Position numbers and translations under genes: made by a program. Positions 25,107-33,872 of a stretch of DNA of 64,000 bases are shown in pieces; position 1 is the first letter of the stretch, and each line of letters begins with the position of its first letter. The DNA comes from JAHEZL01 sp964406465. GTDB lineage: Bacteria; Bacteroidota; Bacteroidia; Flavobacteriales_C; GCA-002722245. The stretch is taken from NCBI GenBank assembly GCA_964406465.1, contig CAYORT010000004.1:107931-171930 (forward strand), given 5' to 3'. The notes under the pieces are model-generated. The model did no database searches and was not told the DNA's origin. It was given only the letters and a program-made list of their open reading frames with translations.

Positions 25107-26126
25107 TTAAAACTGCCACCCAAATTTAAATTGATAATCTAGAGGCAACCCCGTTGTTGAAAACCACCACTCGTTGCGTGTTGACATTCCATAAGTAGGA
25201 ATGGCAAGAATAGCTGCAGGAGTATAAAAATGTGCGCCTAAAATTGTTTCTAAAGTAAGATGATTTCCCAATAATATTTTATATCCTCCAGCTACACCAA
25301 CACCTATATTAACGCCCCAAATCGCATTTTCTTCGCTGTTTGATAAACCTGAAGAAAGATAACCAATACCAGCTTTAGCCTGAAGAAATAAACCTGTACT
25401 ACAATTGTGCTTTTTATAGTACTTCCTTCCAAACGCCTCTAGCTTCATTCCTGGAAATTCTAAAAAATAAGCAGTGAGTTCAGCCCCGTAAGTTGTTTTT
25501 TCGTTATGCTCTCTCTCGTATTGCACGCGAATTTTAGTGTTGATAGGACCAACGGTTGCAGAGATGTTTTGCATCTTTCCTGATGTAGGTTTTTCCGCGG
25601 TTTTTGATGAACCTAATTTGTTAAATTTATAGCCAAAACGGAGACCTGCCCAGGGATATAGTGTCAAGCCATTTGCATCATAAAAATTTAAATATAAATT
25701 AGATCCAACGTAAAAGCGATCTTTTAAAAAAGAATACTTATAACCTAAACTTGCAAAAATAAGATTGTAATAACTCTTAAAAACTATCCATTCGTTCGCA
25801 TTTATGGTAGTAAAATTAATTCCGCAATTAATGTTATGATGTGAGTGAATTTTGTAATACGTATTCATCTGGAATTGGACACCAGGCATATATGCGAATT
25901 TTCCTATCATGTCAAATCCCCAAAATGATTCAGGTGAAAAGCCATATCCAACAGTTAATCCAAGCTTATTATTCAATGGGACATCTCTCTCATAGCCAAA
26001 AGAATAATAACCACCAGCGCCCCACAAATCAATATATACAATATTCGTATTCTCACTTGCTTCTTGTTGTCCAAAAAGAGGCTGAATAAAAACTATTGCG
26101 ACAATTATCCAAAAATATTTCATCAA
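25107..26126 (-). CDS. Hypothetical outer-membrane beta-barrel protein
   Basis: 339 residues. The signal peptide ends near IQPLFGQ. The mature part is a series of amphipathic strands (YIDLWGAGGYYSFGYERDV, LGLTVGYGFSPESFWGF, YPWAGLRFGYKFNKLG, GVNIGVGVAGGYKILLGNHL) ending WLFQFGWQF-like (YQFKFGWQF), the aromatic end of an outer-membrane barrel. No named family recognised. It is the downstream partner of the large secreted gene at 26139 (gap 12 bases), so the two are probably co-transcribed. Confidence 0.7.
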   Translation of the reverse strand: MMKYFWIIVAIVFIQPLFGQQEASENTNIVYIDLWGAGGYYSFGYERDVPLNNKLGLTVGYGFSPESFWGFDMIGKFAYMPGVQFQMNTYYKIHSHHNINCGINFTTINANEWIVFKSYYNLIFASLGYKYSFLKDRFYVGSNLYLNFYDANGLTLYPWAGLRFGYKFNKLGSSKTAEKPTSGKMQNISATVGPINTKIRVQYEREHNEKTTYGAELTAYFLEFPGMKLEAFGRKYYKKHNCSTGLFLQAKAGIGYLSSGLSNSEENAIWGVNIGVGVAGGYKILLGNHLTLETILGAHFYTPAAILAIPTYGMSTRNEWWFSTTGLPLDYQFKFGWQF

Positions 26127-26138
26127 TCTATTCTTAAG

Positions 26139-28199
26139 TTATTCAACGATAATATAATCAGTGGCGCTAGTCTCATAATAAGTTTGAAAATCACAAGTAT
26201 CGCATTTTATACAAAAACATTTAAGATTAAATCCACTATGAGTGCAAACATAGCGATCTTTCAATTTATATAATGATGATTGGCCATTTATGGGGCTATC
26301 ACAGTTCCAAAGTGTTAATTCGCTTCTATAAGTTCCATTGGAAACGCGCACTCCTTGATTATTTTTTCCATCCCATTGAATAGTACCGTTTGAAAACCCT
26401 TTTGGGCTGCAAACTTCAATACAGCGAACCCCGTTACCTGCCTCATCATAAATTCTAAGACGATATCGGTATGCTCTGTAAGCAGGCGTGGATGATCCTA
26501 TTGCAGGCGCTCCTGGTCCACCTTCGGTAACAATAAACCACCCTGAAGGATTTTCTGGATCGCAACCACTAGGAACTCTCAATTGAGGAAAGGCCGAATG
26601 AAAATAAGTACTTACAGTTGCACCTAGGTATGAGGCAGAATTATTGAAACAAGCCGATGCAGCGGTAACAGAATAATTTTGAATGTTAGATCTAACAAGA
26701 ATTGTTTGAGTGGTTTCGCCAGTATTCCAAAGATATCCTAATCGATTTGCCTTCTTCTTCTTCCATTCAGCAGATTCTGTCATGTCACAATCAATTGAAT
26801 AAATTTTGGCGGTTAAAGCAGAAGTGCAAGTTGCTGGTTTCAAATAATTTTCGGTTTTGAAACAATCACCGAAGCTACAATCAAGGTTGGCCACATAATC
26901 GTACTCAATTGCAATTCTAAATTTTCCGCTCACAAATACATCAACCACATCTTGACTTTTGCAACCACTAGAGTCAGTGACTGTTACAACATAGGAAGTG
27001 GATGACATAGGGCTCACCGAAGGCATAGCGACACTGCTGGTAAAACCCCCGGGAACAGAAGCCCAGCTGTATGTATATCCGGCAAAAGCCGATGTTCCAA
27101 TTGTAATTGGTTGCCCTAAATTACTACAACATATATCTTTATCAACTCCTGCATTTACGGTGGGTAAATAGTACTGAAATATTTTGGAAAGTGATTGGTT
27201 TGTTCCGCATTGATTTGTAGTAGTTAGTGTAACTTTGTAATATGTATTTGGCTTAAATTTTCGTTGCATTAATTTACCGTTTGCATAGTAATTTGAGTAC
27301 CAATATCGTAAATCAATTACGCCCACTTTGCGATGATCAAAGCTTAATTCTACCAGTTCTGTATTTGGCATAATATTTCCAAATACATCACATTCTTGAA
27401 TAGCAACAAAAAAACTTTCTTCGTTTAAGCTAGCTTCACCGTCCATTAGAATTGGTCGTCCGTCATCACAAACTTTGGCAGGTATAGTAAATAGAGGGAT
27501 GCTGTTGTTGTCTTCACATAATCCGTCAATATAGGCATAAGCAAAATGAGGTCCACCATCGCCTCCGCAATATCTGGCATCAAACCAAATAGTGACTTGC
27601 TGACCAACATAGGCGCTAAGGTCGTAGTTTTGACATACCCACTCTCTATATAAAATAACTGGGTTTTCAGCATGTTTTGAAGGAAAGGGTGATTTTCTAA
27701 ATAAAGGGTCGGTTCTGTTTGCAACTATTTCCTTTTTGAATTTTTTATACATTTTTTTAGCAGCATTTCCATTGGGAGTTGGGCTGGTACCAGGTAAAAT
27801 CCAAAACGAAAAACGAGGCTGATCTTTTGGAAAGTGATCATTGTCTTCTAAAACTACAGCATAACTGAATTTGAAATCTTTATTCGAATTGGTCACCACA
27901 AAAGTGTATCCAGCTCTTGCAGATAGATCAGCGCCATCATCATAACCCAGTCGAAATGATTTGCTTCCTTTTAAAACCTTTGGAAAGCCTCCCCAATAAT
28001 CGTTTCCAGAACTTACAATAGCATGTTTATTGGTGTTGCCTGGAGCCGATTTCATTTTATTCTGAGGAGTCCTTACATTCCCCTCAGCCAATCTCCAACC
28101 TGCAAAATTACCGTTTTCAATTCCGCCGTTAGGGCATTGTGAAACTGCAGTTTTACAGAAACAAATAAGTACAAAAAGAATTTTATATATTTTTTTCAT
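26139..28199 (-). CDS. Secreted PKD-like repeat protein with internal type B-like module and Cys-rich tail
   Basis: 686 residues. The signal peptide is about residues 1-20 (ILFVLICFCKTAVSQC). The N-terminal 200 residues (IENGNFAGWRLAEGNV and WVCQNYDLSAYVGQQVTIWF) look like a carbohydrate-binding-type jelly roll. PKD/Ig-like modules follow (AGVDKDICCSNLGQPITIGT; GYTYSWASVPGG). Near the C-terminus YRLRIYDEAGNGVRCIEV and IQWDGKNNQGVRVSNGTYRS match the strand pattern of T9SS type B/FlgD-like modules, but about 50 more residues follow, with the Cys cluster CFCIKCDTCDF. If it is a T9SS cargo, its signal is not in the usual terminal place. Confidence 0.72.
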   Translation of the reverse strand: MKKIYKILFVLICFCKTAVSQCPNGGIENGNFAGWRLAEGNVRTPQNKMKSAPGNTNKHAIVSSGNDYWGGFPKVLKGSKSFRLGYDDGADLSARAGYTFVVTNSNKDFKFSYAVVLEDNDHFPKDQPRFSFWILPGTSPTPNGNAAKKMYKKFKKEIVANRTDPLFRKSPFPSKHAENPVILYREWVCQNYDLSAYVGQQVTIWFDARYCGGDGGPHFAYAYIDGLCEDNNSIPLFTIPAKVCDDGRPILMDGEASLNEESFFVAIQECDVFGNIMPNTELVELSFDHRKVGVIDLRYWYSNYYANGKLMQRKFKPNTYYKVTLTTTNQCGTNQSLSKIFQYYLPTVNAGVDKDICCSNLGQPITIGTSAFAGYTYSWASVPGGFTSSVAMPSVSPMSSTSYVVTVTDSSGCKSQDVVDVFVSGKFRIAIEYDYVANLDCSFGDCFKTENYLKPATCTSALTAKIYSIDCDMTESAEWKKKKANRLGYLWNTGETTQTILVRSNIQNYSVTAASACFNNSASYLGATVSTYFHSAFPQLRVPSGCDPENPSGWFIVTEGGPGAPAIGSSTPAYRAYRYRLRIYDEAGNGVRCIEVCSPKGFSNGTIQWDGKNNQGVRVSNGTYRSELTLWNCDSPINGQSSLYKLKDRYVCTHSGFNLKCFCIKCDTCDFQTYYETSATDYIIVE

Positions 28200-28227
28200 C
28201 GTAGTGTTTTTTGATATTCAACTTGAA

Positions 28228-30060
28228 TTAATGACTAATAATTACTGTTTGTGTAATAGCTATATTATTAAGAAGCAATTGCACGGTATAGCTGCCAGAA
28301 AAATTATCGATCACGTTATAGGTAAGAAGATGTTCTCCAGCTAATTGAGCTCCATTAAAAATGATATGTTGCGGCGCACTTGAACTATTATCGAAAAATA
28401 TTTTTACCGTAGTATTTTCGGGCAAATTGTATAGAATATTTATATTTTCTGTTGCCGGATTGGGTGTAACGCGAAGGTTGACCAAACGCTTGAATTCGTC
28501 GATATTTGAATTGCCATTGTTAGAATTATTGCCAACAATAAACTCATTGAATTCATCTCTGTAATAATCATATATTCTGTTTTTGGTGCTATAACTAAGA
28601 ATAGGATGAATGGTGTCGTTGGAAGAAAACCAATAATAGTTATCTAAAACAACTAAGTCGGTATCAGTTTCATTTATATCCCAAAGAAAATCAAAACGAT
28701 ATTTTTCTACCACATGTATTCTTTTAACTTGAAAAGTTCCGTTTGGTAATTTTAGGGTTCCTGATGCGTCATTTTTTATGATATAGCTTCCACTTTTACT
28801 AATATCCATACCATCGATATTCCAGCTATTAACGGGTAATGTTCCCGATAGGCTGTCGCCATAAGAAACTCTATAATCGACATTAAGTTTGTTTGATGGA
28901 ATGGATGGGTTATAGTAAATAGAATCATTATCAGTTTGCGAAGTATAAAGAGAAAAATCAATGGCACTTAAGTCCCATGTTGTATTAGCTCCATTCGGAT
29001 AAATTATTTGAAGTGCAGAATCTATTTCGAAAGATGCAGAAGAAGAATGTTCTGTTGAAGCAATTGTAGAATCGTTAGAATAAATAGTATTGTTACTTAC
29101 AATTGAATAGTTGTTGGTATATGTACAGCCATTAAGATCGGTAGCAGTTAATTCATAATTTCCTGGACAAAGACTACTCATTCCCCTTGTGAAAGCAAAA
29201 TCAAAACCTTCTTTTTTCCAAAGATAGGAGTAGTAATCATTTTCTGCAGTGGGCATAGCTAGAAGCTGACCTTCACAAAATGAAGTGTCTGTTTTTTGCA
29301 CTGTAACTTGCGGAATTGAGTAAGCAGGAATATTGTATGACTTAGTAGTTGTGCATGTTCCTGAAGTAATTGTTGCTGTGTAAGTTCCGGCAGTAAGATT
29401 TTTTATAGTATTAATGTGTGAATAACCGTTGCTCCAAATTACAGAATAAACACCTGCAGTTGTCTCATCATAATTGTCGGGAATAGTGGTGCCATTACCT
29501 ATGTTGTTGAAAGTAGAATTATTTATGATGTTTCCACCAGAATTGGTTAAGGTTGAATAAGTTGCCATACTTCCATGTAGGTTAAATAAAGTGCCTGTTA
29601 CAGTTAGTGGCGCATAAAAAGCGACAGAGCCATTATTATTAACTATTCTGCATCCTGCTGGAATATTCACAGTTCCATATACCGCAAAAGAACCATTCAC
29701 TAGCAATGCTCCTCCATTTTTTAGGGTAATATTCATAGTACTAACTGAACCGCAAATTATTAATGTGCCGCCATCAATAACTATAGTTGCCCATGCAGAA
29801 ACTTCAAGTTTCTTTATTTGCCCAGCAGATACCAATATATTGCTTCCACTTACCAAAGTAGCTTGATCACATGAGTAAATCTGCCCAGGGCCAGGCAGGA
29901 TGTCTTCCATACCAAAAAGCGAAATTTCACCTTGAGAAGCATTAATGCAGGTGCCTGTTATGTTAGCACGAATTGCATCATAATTACATTATGCTTCAAC
30001 AAGAAAATAAGAACATAGTAAAAATGCAGAGCACAAATACTTTAGAGATTTTTGAATCAT
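28228..30060 (-). pseudogene. T9SS type A sorting-domain protein interrupted by an in-frame stop
   Basis: Reading from ATG 30060, codons 1-23 encode a signal peptide (MIQKSLKYLCSAFLLCSYFL, VEA) and codon 24 is TAA (29989-29991). The same frame then continues without stop (CNYDAIRANITGTCINASQ) into a 560-residue body with an ATG at 29910. The body has beta-helix-like text (VSTMNITLKNGGALLVNGSF), an Ig/PKD-like middle and a clear type A C-terminal signal (VTPNPATENINILYNLPENT to VIISH). The neighbour at 26139 has SQC at its cleavage site, so CAA to TAA at this place is the simplest explanation. The body alone has no signal peptide and would not be exported. It could also be a sequencing error. 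Confidence 0.72.
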
Positions 30061-30173
30061 AATTATTAAATATTTGTAATTAACCAGAATTTTGAGGCGA
30101 CCAAATTAAAACAAATATTCAATTTAGCAAATATGCTATAGATAGCTTTTTCTCATTTATGGAATCTTGTTGA

Positions 30174-30410
30174 GTGAAGTCAACAAAGTACAAAAGTGGT
30201 GAAAAAGATTTCCTCCTAAAATTTGGGAAGAATTTAAAGCTACATAGGGTTGCCAAGGGTTTTACACAAGAAAAGCTGGCTTTGGAAATAGATGTTCCGC
30301 TAAGTCAGGTGGCAAGAATTGAACTAGGAGAAATAAATACTGGTGTATTATCAGTCAATAAAATAGCCATTGCTTTAAAAATTCATCCAAAGGAATTATT
30401 TAATTTTTGA
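30174..30410 (+). CDS. XRE family helix-turn-helix regulator
   Basis: 78 residues. The Cro/C1-type HTH spans about residues 15-72: FGKNLKLHRVAKGFTQEKLA, then VPLSQVARIELGEINTGVLS. The start is GTG at 30174, directly after an in-frame TGA; no ATG lies in the frame. The 3' end overlaps the convergent epimerase gene by 11 bases. It lies 114 bases from the interrupted secreted gene, divergent from it; whether it controls that gene is not known. Confidence 0.85.
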   Translation: MKSTKYKSGEKDFLLKFGKNLKLHRVAKGFTQEKLALEIDVPLSQVARIELGEINTGVLSVNKIAIALKIHPKELFNF

Positions 30411-31401
30411 TATAAAACATAGCTGCATCCTCAATACTTTTCTTTACCGATATATATTCCAAGCCCAATCTTTCTTTCGTCTTTTCATTAGAGTAAAAAG
30501 TCTTTCTATATGCCGAGTGTGCGTTCTCTTTTGTGATGAAAGGCTGCGTTCTAAAGAGAAAACACCTTATAGCATCAACACGCCAAATGATTTCGGCCAT
30601 CCAACGTTTTGCTTCTTTAGAAGGAGCTGGTAGGTTAAGGTTTTTAGCAATAGAATCAAATAAATCTTTGAATGAAATGTTTTCACTTATGGCTAAAAAA
30701 CGTTCGCTGTGGATATCGCTTTTCATTAATCTATGCATGATTTCAACTACATCTCTAGCATCCACAAAGCCATTCACTCCCTGGGTATAATATTTCAATC
30801 CTTTTTTCACTTTATTGAAAAGTGAGGCGCTAGATTTTTCTTCGTTGCCCGGGCCAATTATGATCGATGGGTTTACTATGACGGCGTTCAATCCTTCTTC
30901 TATTCCTCGCCAAACCTCCATTTCAGAAAGCTTTTTGCTGAAGGCATAATTTGATTTTCCGTCTTTATCGGCCCACAACTTTTCTTCGGTAATTTTTCCA
31001 TTTTCAACAGAGTCACCAAGTGCAGCGGTAGAACTTACATGGCAAAATTTCTTGATATTTAGTTTCAAGGCCATATTTACCACATTGTGTGTTCCTTCAA
31101 TATTGATTTTAAACATTTGTTCTTTATCGCGCTGGGCAAATGAAACTGTAGCAGCGCAATGGTAAACAAATTCGCATCCTTGCATTCCTTCTTCAAGGGA
31201 GGGAATATCGAGCACATCACCATCTACCCATTCTACTTTTGAAAATAAGCTCTTATCTGTGGAATAAAAATTAAAGATGTCCTCTGCTGTTTTCAATGAA
31301 CTTCCGCTTCTTTTCAAGGCACGAACTGCTTCTCCTTTGCTTACCAAATGGTATAAAAGATGTGCGCCTAAGAGTCCGGTACCGCCCGTAATGAAGTTCA
31401 T
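30400..31401 (-). CDS. NAD-dependent epimerase/dehydratase family protein
   Basis: 333 residues, extended short-chain dehydrogenase. The N-terminal GGTGLLGAHLLYHL binds NAD(P), CAATVSFAQRDKEQM marks the region after the fourth strand, and YAFSKKLSE provides the YxxxK pair. WKVD-like features of 3-beta-HSD or dihydroflavonol reductase-type members (GVNGFVDARDVVEIMHRL) are present. The substrate cannot be assigned; a sugar, steroid-like or ketone substrate is possible. It diverges from tyrS. Confidence 0.88.
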   Translation of the reverse strand: MNFITGGTGLLGAHLLYHLVSKGEAVRALKRSGSSLKTAEDIFNFYSTDKSLFSKVEWVDGDVLDIPSLEEGMQGCEFVYHCAATVSFAQRDKEQMFKINIEGTHNVVNMALKLNIKKFCHVSSTAALGDSVENGKITEEKLWADKDGKSNYAFSKKLSEMEVWRGIEEGLNAVIVNPSIIIGPGNEEKSSASLFNKVKKGLKYYTQGVNGFVDARDVVEIMHRLMKSDIHSERFLAISENISFKDLFDSIAKNLNLPAPSKEAKRWMAEIIWRVDAIRCFLFRTQPFITKENAHSAYRKTFYSNEKTKERLGLEYISVKKSIEDAAMFYIKN

Positions 31402-31433
31402 GTCTTTGTTTCGCGCTAAGATAATAAATCTTA

Positions 31434-31441
31434 TATCTTTG
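31434..31441 (+). promoter_or_regulatory. Putative -7 box of the tyrS promoter
   Basis: TATCTTTG fits TAnnTTTG exactly and lies 20 bases before the tyrS ATG. A -33 TTG at the standard distance is not seen. Confidence 0.38.
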
Positions 31442-31461
31442 TGCCTCTTAAAATTGATAGC

Positions 31462-32736
31462 ATGAATTTCATTGAAGAATTAAAATGGAGAGGAATTTTG
31501 CAAGACATGATTCCGGGAACAGAAGAGCAATTGCAAAAGGAGATGACCACTGCTTATGTTGGATTTGACCCTACTGCAGATTCCTTGCATGTTGGAAATT
31601 TAGCTGCTATCATGTTGCTAAAGCATTTTCAGAATTGCGGACATAAACCATTGGCTTTGGTTGGTGGAGCAACTGGAATGGTGGGCGATCCATCGGGGAA
31701 AAGTGCTGAAAGAAAATTTTTAGATGAGGCGACTTTGAAGCACAATCAAGAATGTATCAAAAAGCAATTAGAGAAGTTTTTAGATTTTAATGGTGGAGCA
31801 AATTCTGCAGAAATAGTAAACAATTACGATTGGTTTAAAGATTTTTCATTGCTTGATTTCTTGCGCGATGTAGGCAAACACATCACTGTGAGTTACATGA
31901 TGGCCAAAGATTCGGTGAAAAACAGAATGGAAGGCGGAATATCCTTCACCGAATTTTCTTACCAGTTGATTCAAGGCTACGACTTTTACTACCTTAATGA
32001 GAAATACAATTGCAAGTTGCAAATGGGTGGTAGTGACCAATGGGGTAATATTACTACAGGTACAGAGCTTGTTCGAAGAAAGAGCGATAGAGAAGCTTTT
32101 GCCTTAACAGGTAAGCTAATTACAAAAAGTGATGGCAGCAAATTTGGCAAATCAGAAGGTGGAAATATATGGTTAGATGCTAAGAAAACTTCACCTTATC
32201 AGTTTTACCAATTTTGGTTGAATGTAAGTGATGAAGACGCTTTGCGATACATTAAAATATTTACCACTCAAACCAAAGCAGAGATTGATGCTTTGGCCGA
32301 AGAACATGCTAAGGATGCATCGCAAAGAATTTTGCAAAAAGCATTGGCTAAATCTGTAACTATTACAGTGCATTCAGAAGCCGAATATAACAACGCAATT
32401 GCCGCTTCTGATATACTTTTTGGAAAAGGTACTTTAGAAACATTGCAATCGCTTAGTGAAGATGATTTCTTAGCAGTATTTGCCGATGTGTCGAAAAGTG
32501 AGTTGTCGAAAGATAAGCTGGCTGCTGGTATCAATATTGTTGATTTTTTAAGCGAATCAACAACATTGTGCGCTTCTAAAGGAGAAGCAAGAAGAAGTTT
32601 GCAAGGCAATGCAATTGCTGTAAACAAAGCCAAAGTAGACGAAAGCAAAAGTGTTAGCACAAGCGATTTATTGAACGGTAAGTATATTTTACTTCAAAAC
32701 GGTAAAAAGAAATACCACGTGGTAGTAGTTTCTTAA
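31462..32736 (+). CDS. tyrS: Tyrosine--tRNA ligase
   Basis: 424 residues from ATG 31462; the upstream GTG at 31441 overlaps the -7 box and adds residues without homology. Class I synthetase: the HIGH-type motif is DSLHVGN, the tyrosine pocket shows YDFYYLNEKYNCKLQMGGSD, and the KMSKS-type loop is KFGKSEG. The C-terminal S4-like domain runs from about residue 350 (LCASKGEARRSLQGNAIAVN). It shares its stop with the next start (TAATG). Confidence 0.95.
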   Translation: MNFIEELKWRGILQDMIPGTEEQLQKEMTTAYVGFDPTADSLHVGNLAAIMLLKHFQNCGHKPLALVGGATGMVGDPSGKSAERKFLDEATLKHNQECIKKQLEKFLDFNGGANSAEIVNNYDWFKDFSLLDFLRDVGKHITVSYMMAKDSVKNRMEGGISFTEFSYQLIQGYDFYYLNEKYNCKLQMGGSDQWGNITTGTELVRRKSDREAFALTGKLITKSDGSKFGKSEGGNIWLDAKKTSPYQFYQFWLNVSDEDALRYIKIFTTQTKAEIDALAEEHAKDASQRILQKALAKSVTITVHSEAEYNNAIAASDILFGKGTLETLQSLSEDDFLAVFADVSKSELSKDKLAAGINIVDFLSESTTLCASKGEARRSLQGNAIAVNKAKVDESKSVSTSDLLNGKYILLQNGKKKYHVVVVS

Positions 32737-33830
32737 TGAAACAAACCAATATCTATATCGACAACAATGCTTCCACACCAATGGATGAGCGTGTGTTGCA
32801 GGCGATGATGCCTTATTTTACGAATGAATTTGGCAATGCTTTTAGCACTACACATCGCTATGGCTGGACAGCAAAAGATGCGGTAGAAACAGCACGCAAT
32901 GAGGTAGCAAAATCTGTTGGAGCTGAAGCAAGTGAAATAACATTTACCAGTGGTGCTACTGATGCCATTAATCAAGCTATTATAGGTATTTTTCAATTGT
33001 TTAAAGGCCACAAGAATCATTTCGTTGTTGCGGCTACCGAACATAAAGCTGTTTTAAGCGCCCATCATTTTATTGAAAGGGAGGGCGCAAAGGTGACTTA
33101 TTTAGGAGTTGATAGAAATGGTTGGGTTGATTTGCAAGAATTGGAAAATTCAATCAATGAACAAACGGCCATGGTTTCGGTGATGCTTGCCAATAATGAA
33201 ACCGGAGTGATTCAAGATGCGAAAGCGATTGCGGATATGGTGCATCGTAAAAATTCGATTTTCTTTTGTGATGCCGTGCAGGCTTTTGGTAAAATTCCTA
33301 TAAATGTAAATGAATTAGGGATAGATATCATGCCTCTTTCTGCACACAAAATTTACGGTCCGAAGGGCATAGGTGCTCTCTATACCCGCAGGAAATCACC
33401 TCGAATAAAGTTGCCTCAACTATTGCATCAAGGTACTCCCAATGTTCCATCTATAGTAGGTTTTGGTAAGGCTTGCTCAATACTTGATATTGAGGATATA
33501 AAGCAAATACAACTGTTAAAAAATGAGGTTTTATCGGGACTTCAGAAATTGGGATTTTCATTAAATATCGCACATGCCAAGGTATTGCCCAATACTTTGA
33601 GCCTACGACTAGAAGGAAAAAAGGCATCTGAATTACTAACGAAAACAAGTGATTTATCATATTCATTAGGTTCAGCTTGCAATTCAAATGATACAACGCC
33701 ATCGCATGTTTTAAGCGCAATGGGGCTAAGTGAAAAGGAAATACGAGAGACGATTCGATTGTCATTCGGCCGCTTCAATAGCATTGAAGAAGGAAACATT
33801 ATTATTAGTAAATTCATCGAGGCGATTTAA
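32736..33830 (+). CDS. Cysteine desulfurase (class V aminotransferase)
   Basis: 364 residues. It removes sulfur from cysteine using PLP. The PLP lysine is in SAHKIYGPKGIGALY, and the active-site Cys region is SLGSACNSNDTTPSHVLSAM. The opening YIDNNASTPMDERVLQAMMP is the standard IscS/NifS start. The Cys loop is of the longer NifS/IscS group, so Fe-S or thiouridine supply is likely; no iscU or mnmA lies next to it. The ATG overlaps the tyrS stop by one base. Confidence 0.9.
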   Translation: MKQTNIYIDNNASTPMDERVLQAMMPYFTNEFGNAFSTTHRYGWTAKDAVETARNEVAKSVGAEASEITFTSGATDAINQAIIGIFQLFKGHKNHFVVAATEHKAVLSAHHFIEREGAKVTYLGVDRNGWVDLQELENSINEQTAMVSVMLANNETGVIQDAKAIADMVHRKNSIFFCDAVQAFGKIPINVNELGIDIMPLSAHKIYGPKGIGALYTRRKSPRIKLPQLLHQGTPNVPSIVGFGKACSILDIEDIKQIQLLKNEVLSGLQKLGFSLNIAHAKVLPNTLSLRLEGKKASELLTKTSDLSYSLGSACNSNDTTPSHVLSAMGLSEKEIRETIRLSFGRFNSIEEGNIIISKFIEAI

Positions 33831-33872
33831 ATTATTTTACTTTTGCCATTAACTAATAAATTCTTGGCTGTT

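Noticed and set aside
33843..33872. Upstream start of the 1120-residue protein
   Set aside because: The ten extra residues precede a complete signal peptide and overlap a -7-like TACTTTTG (33838-33845).
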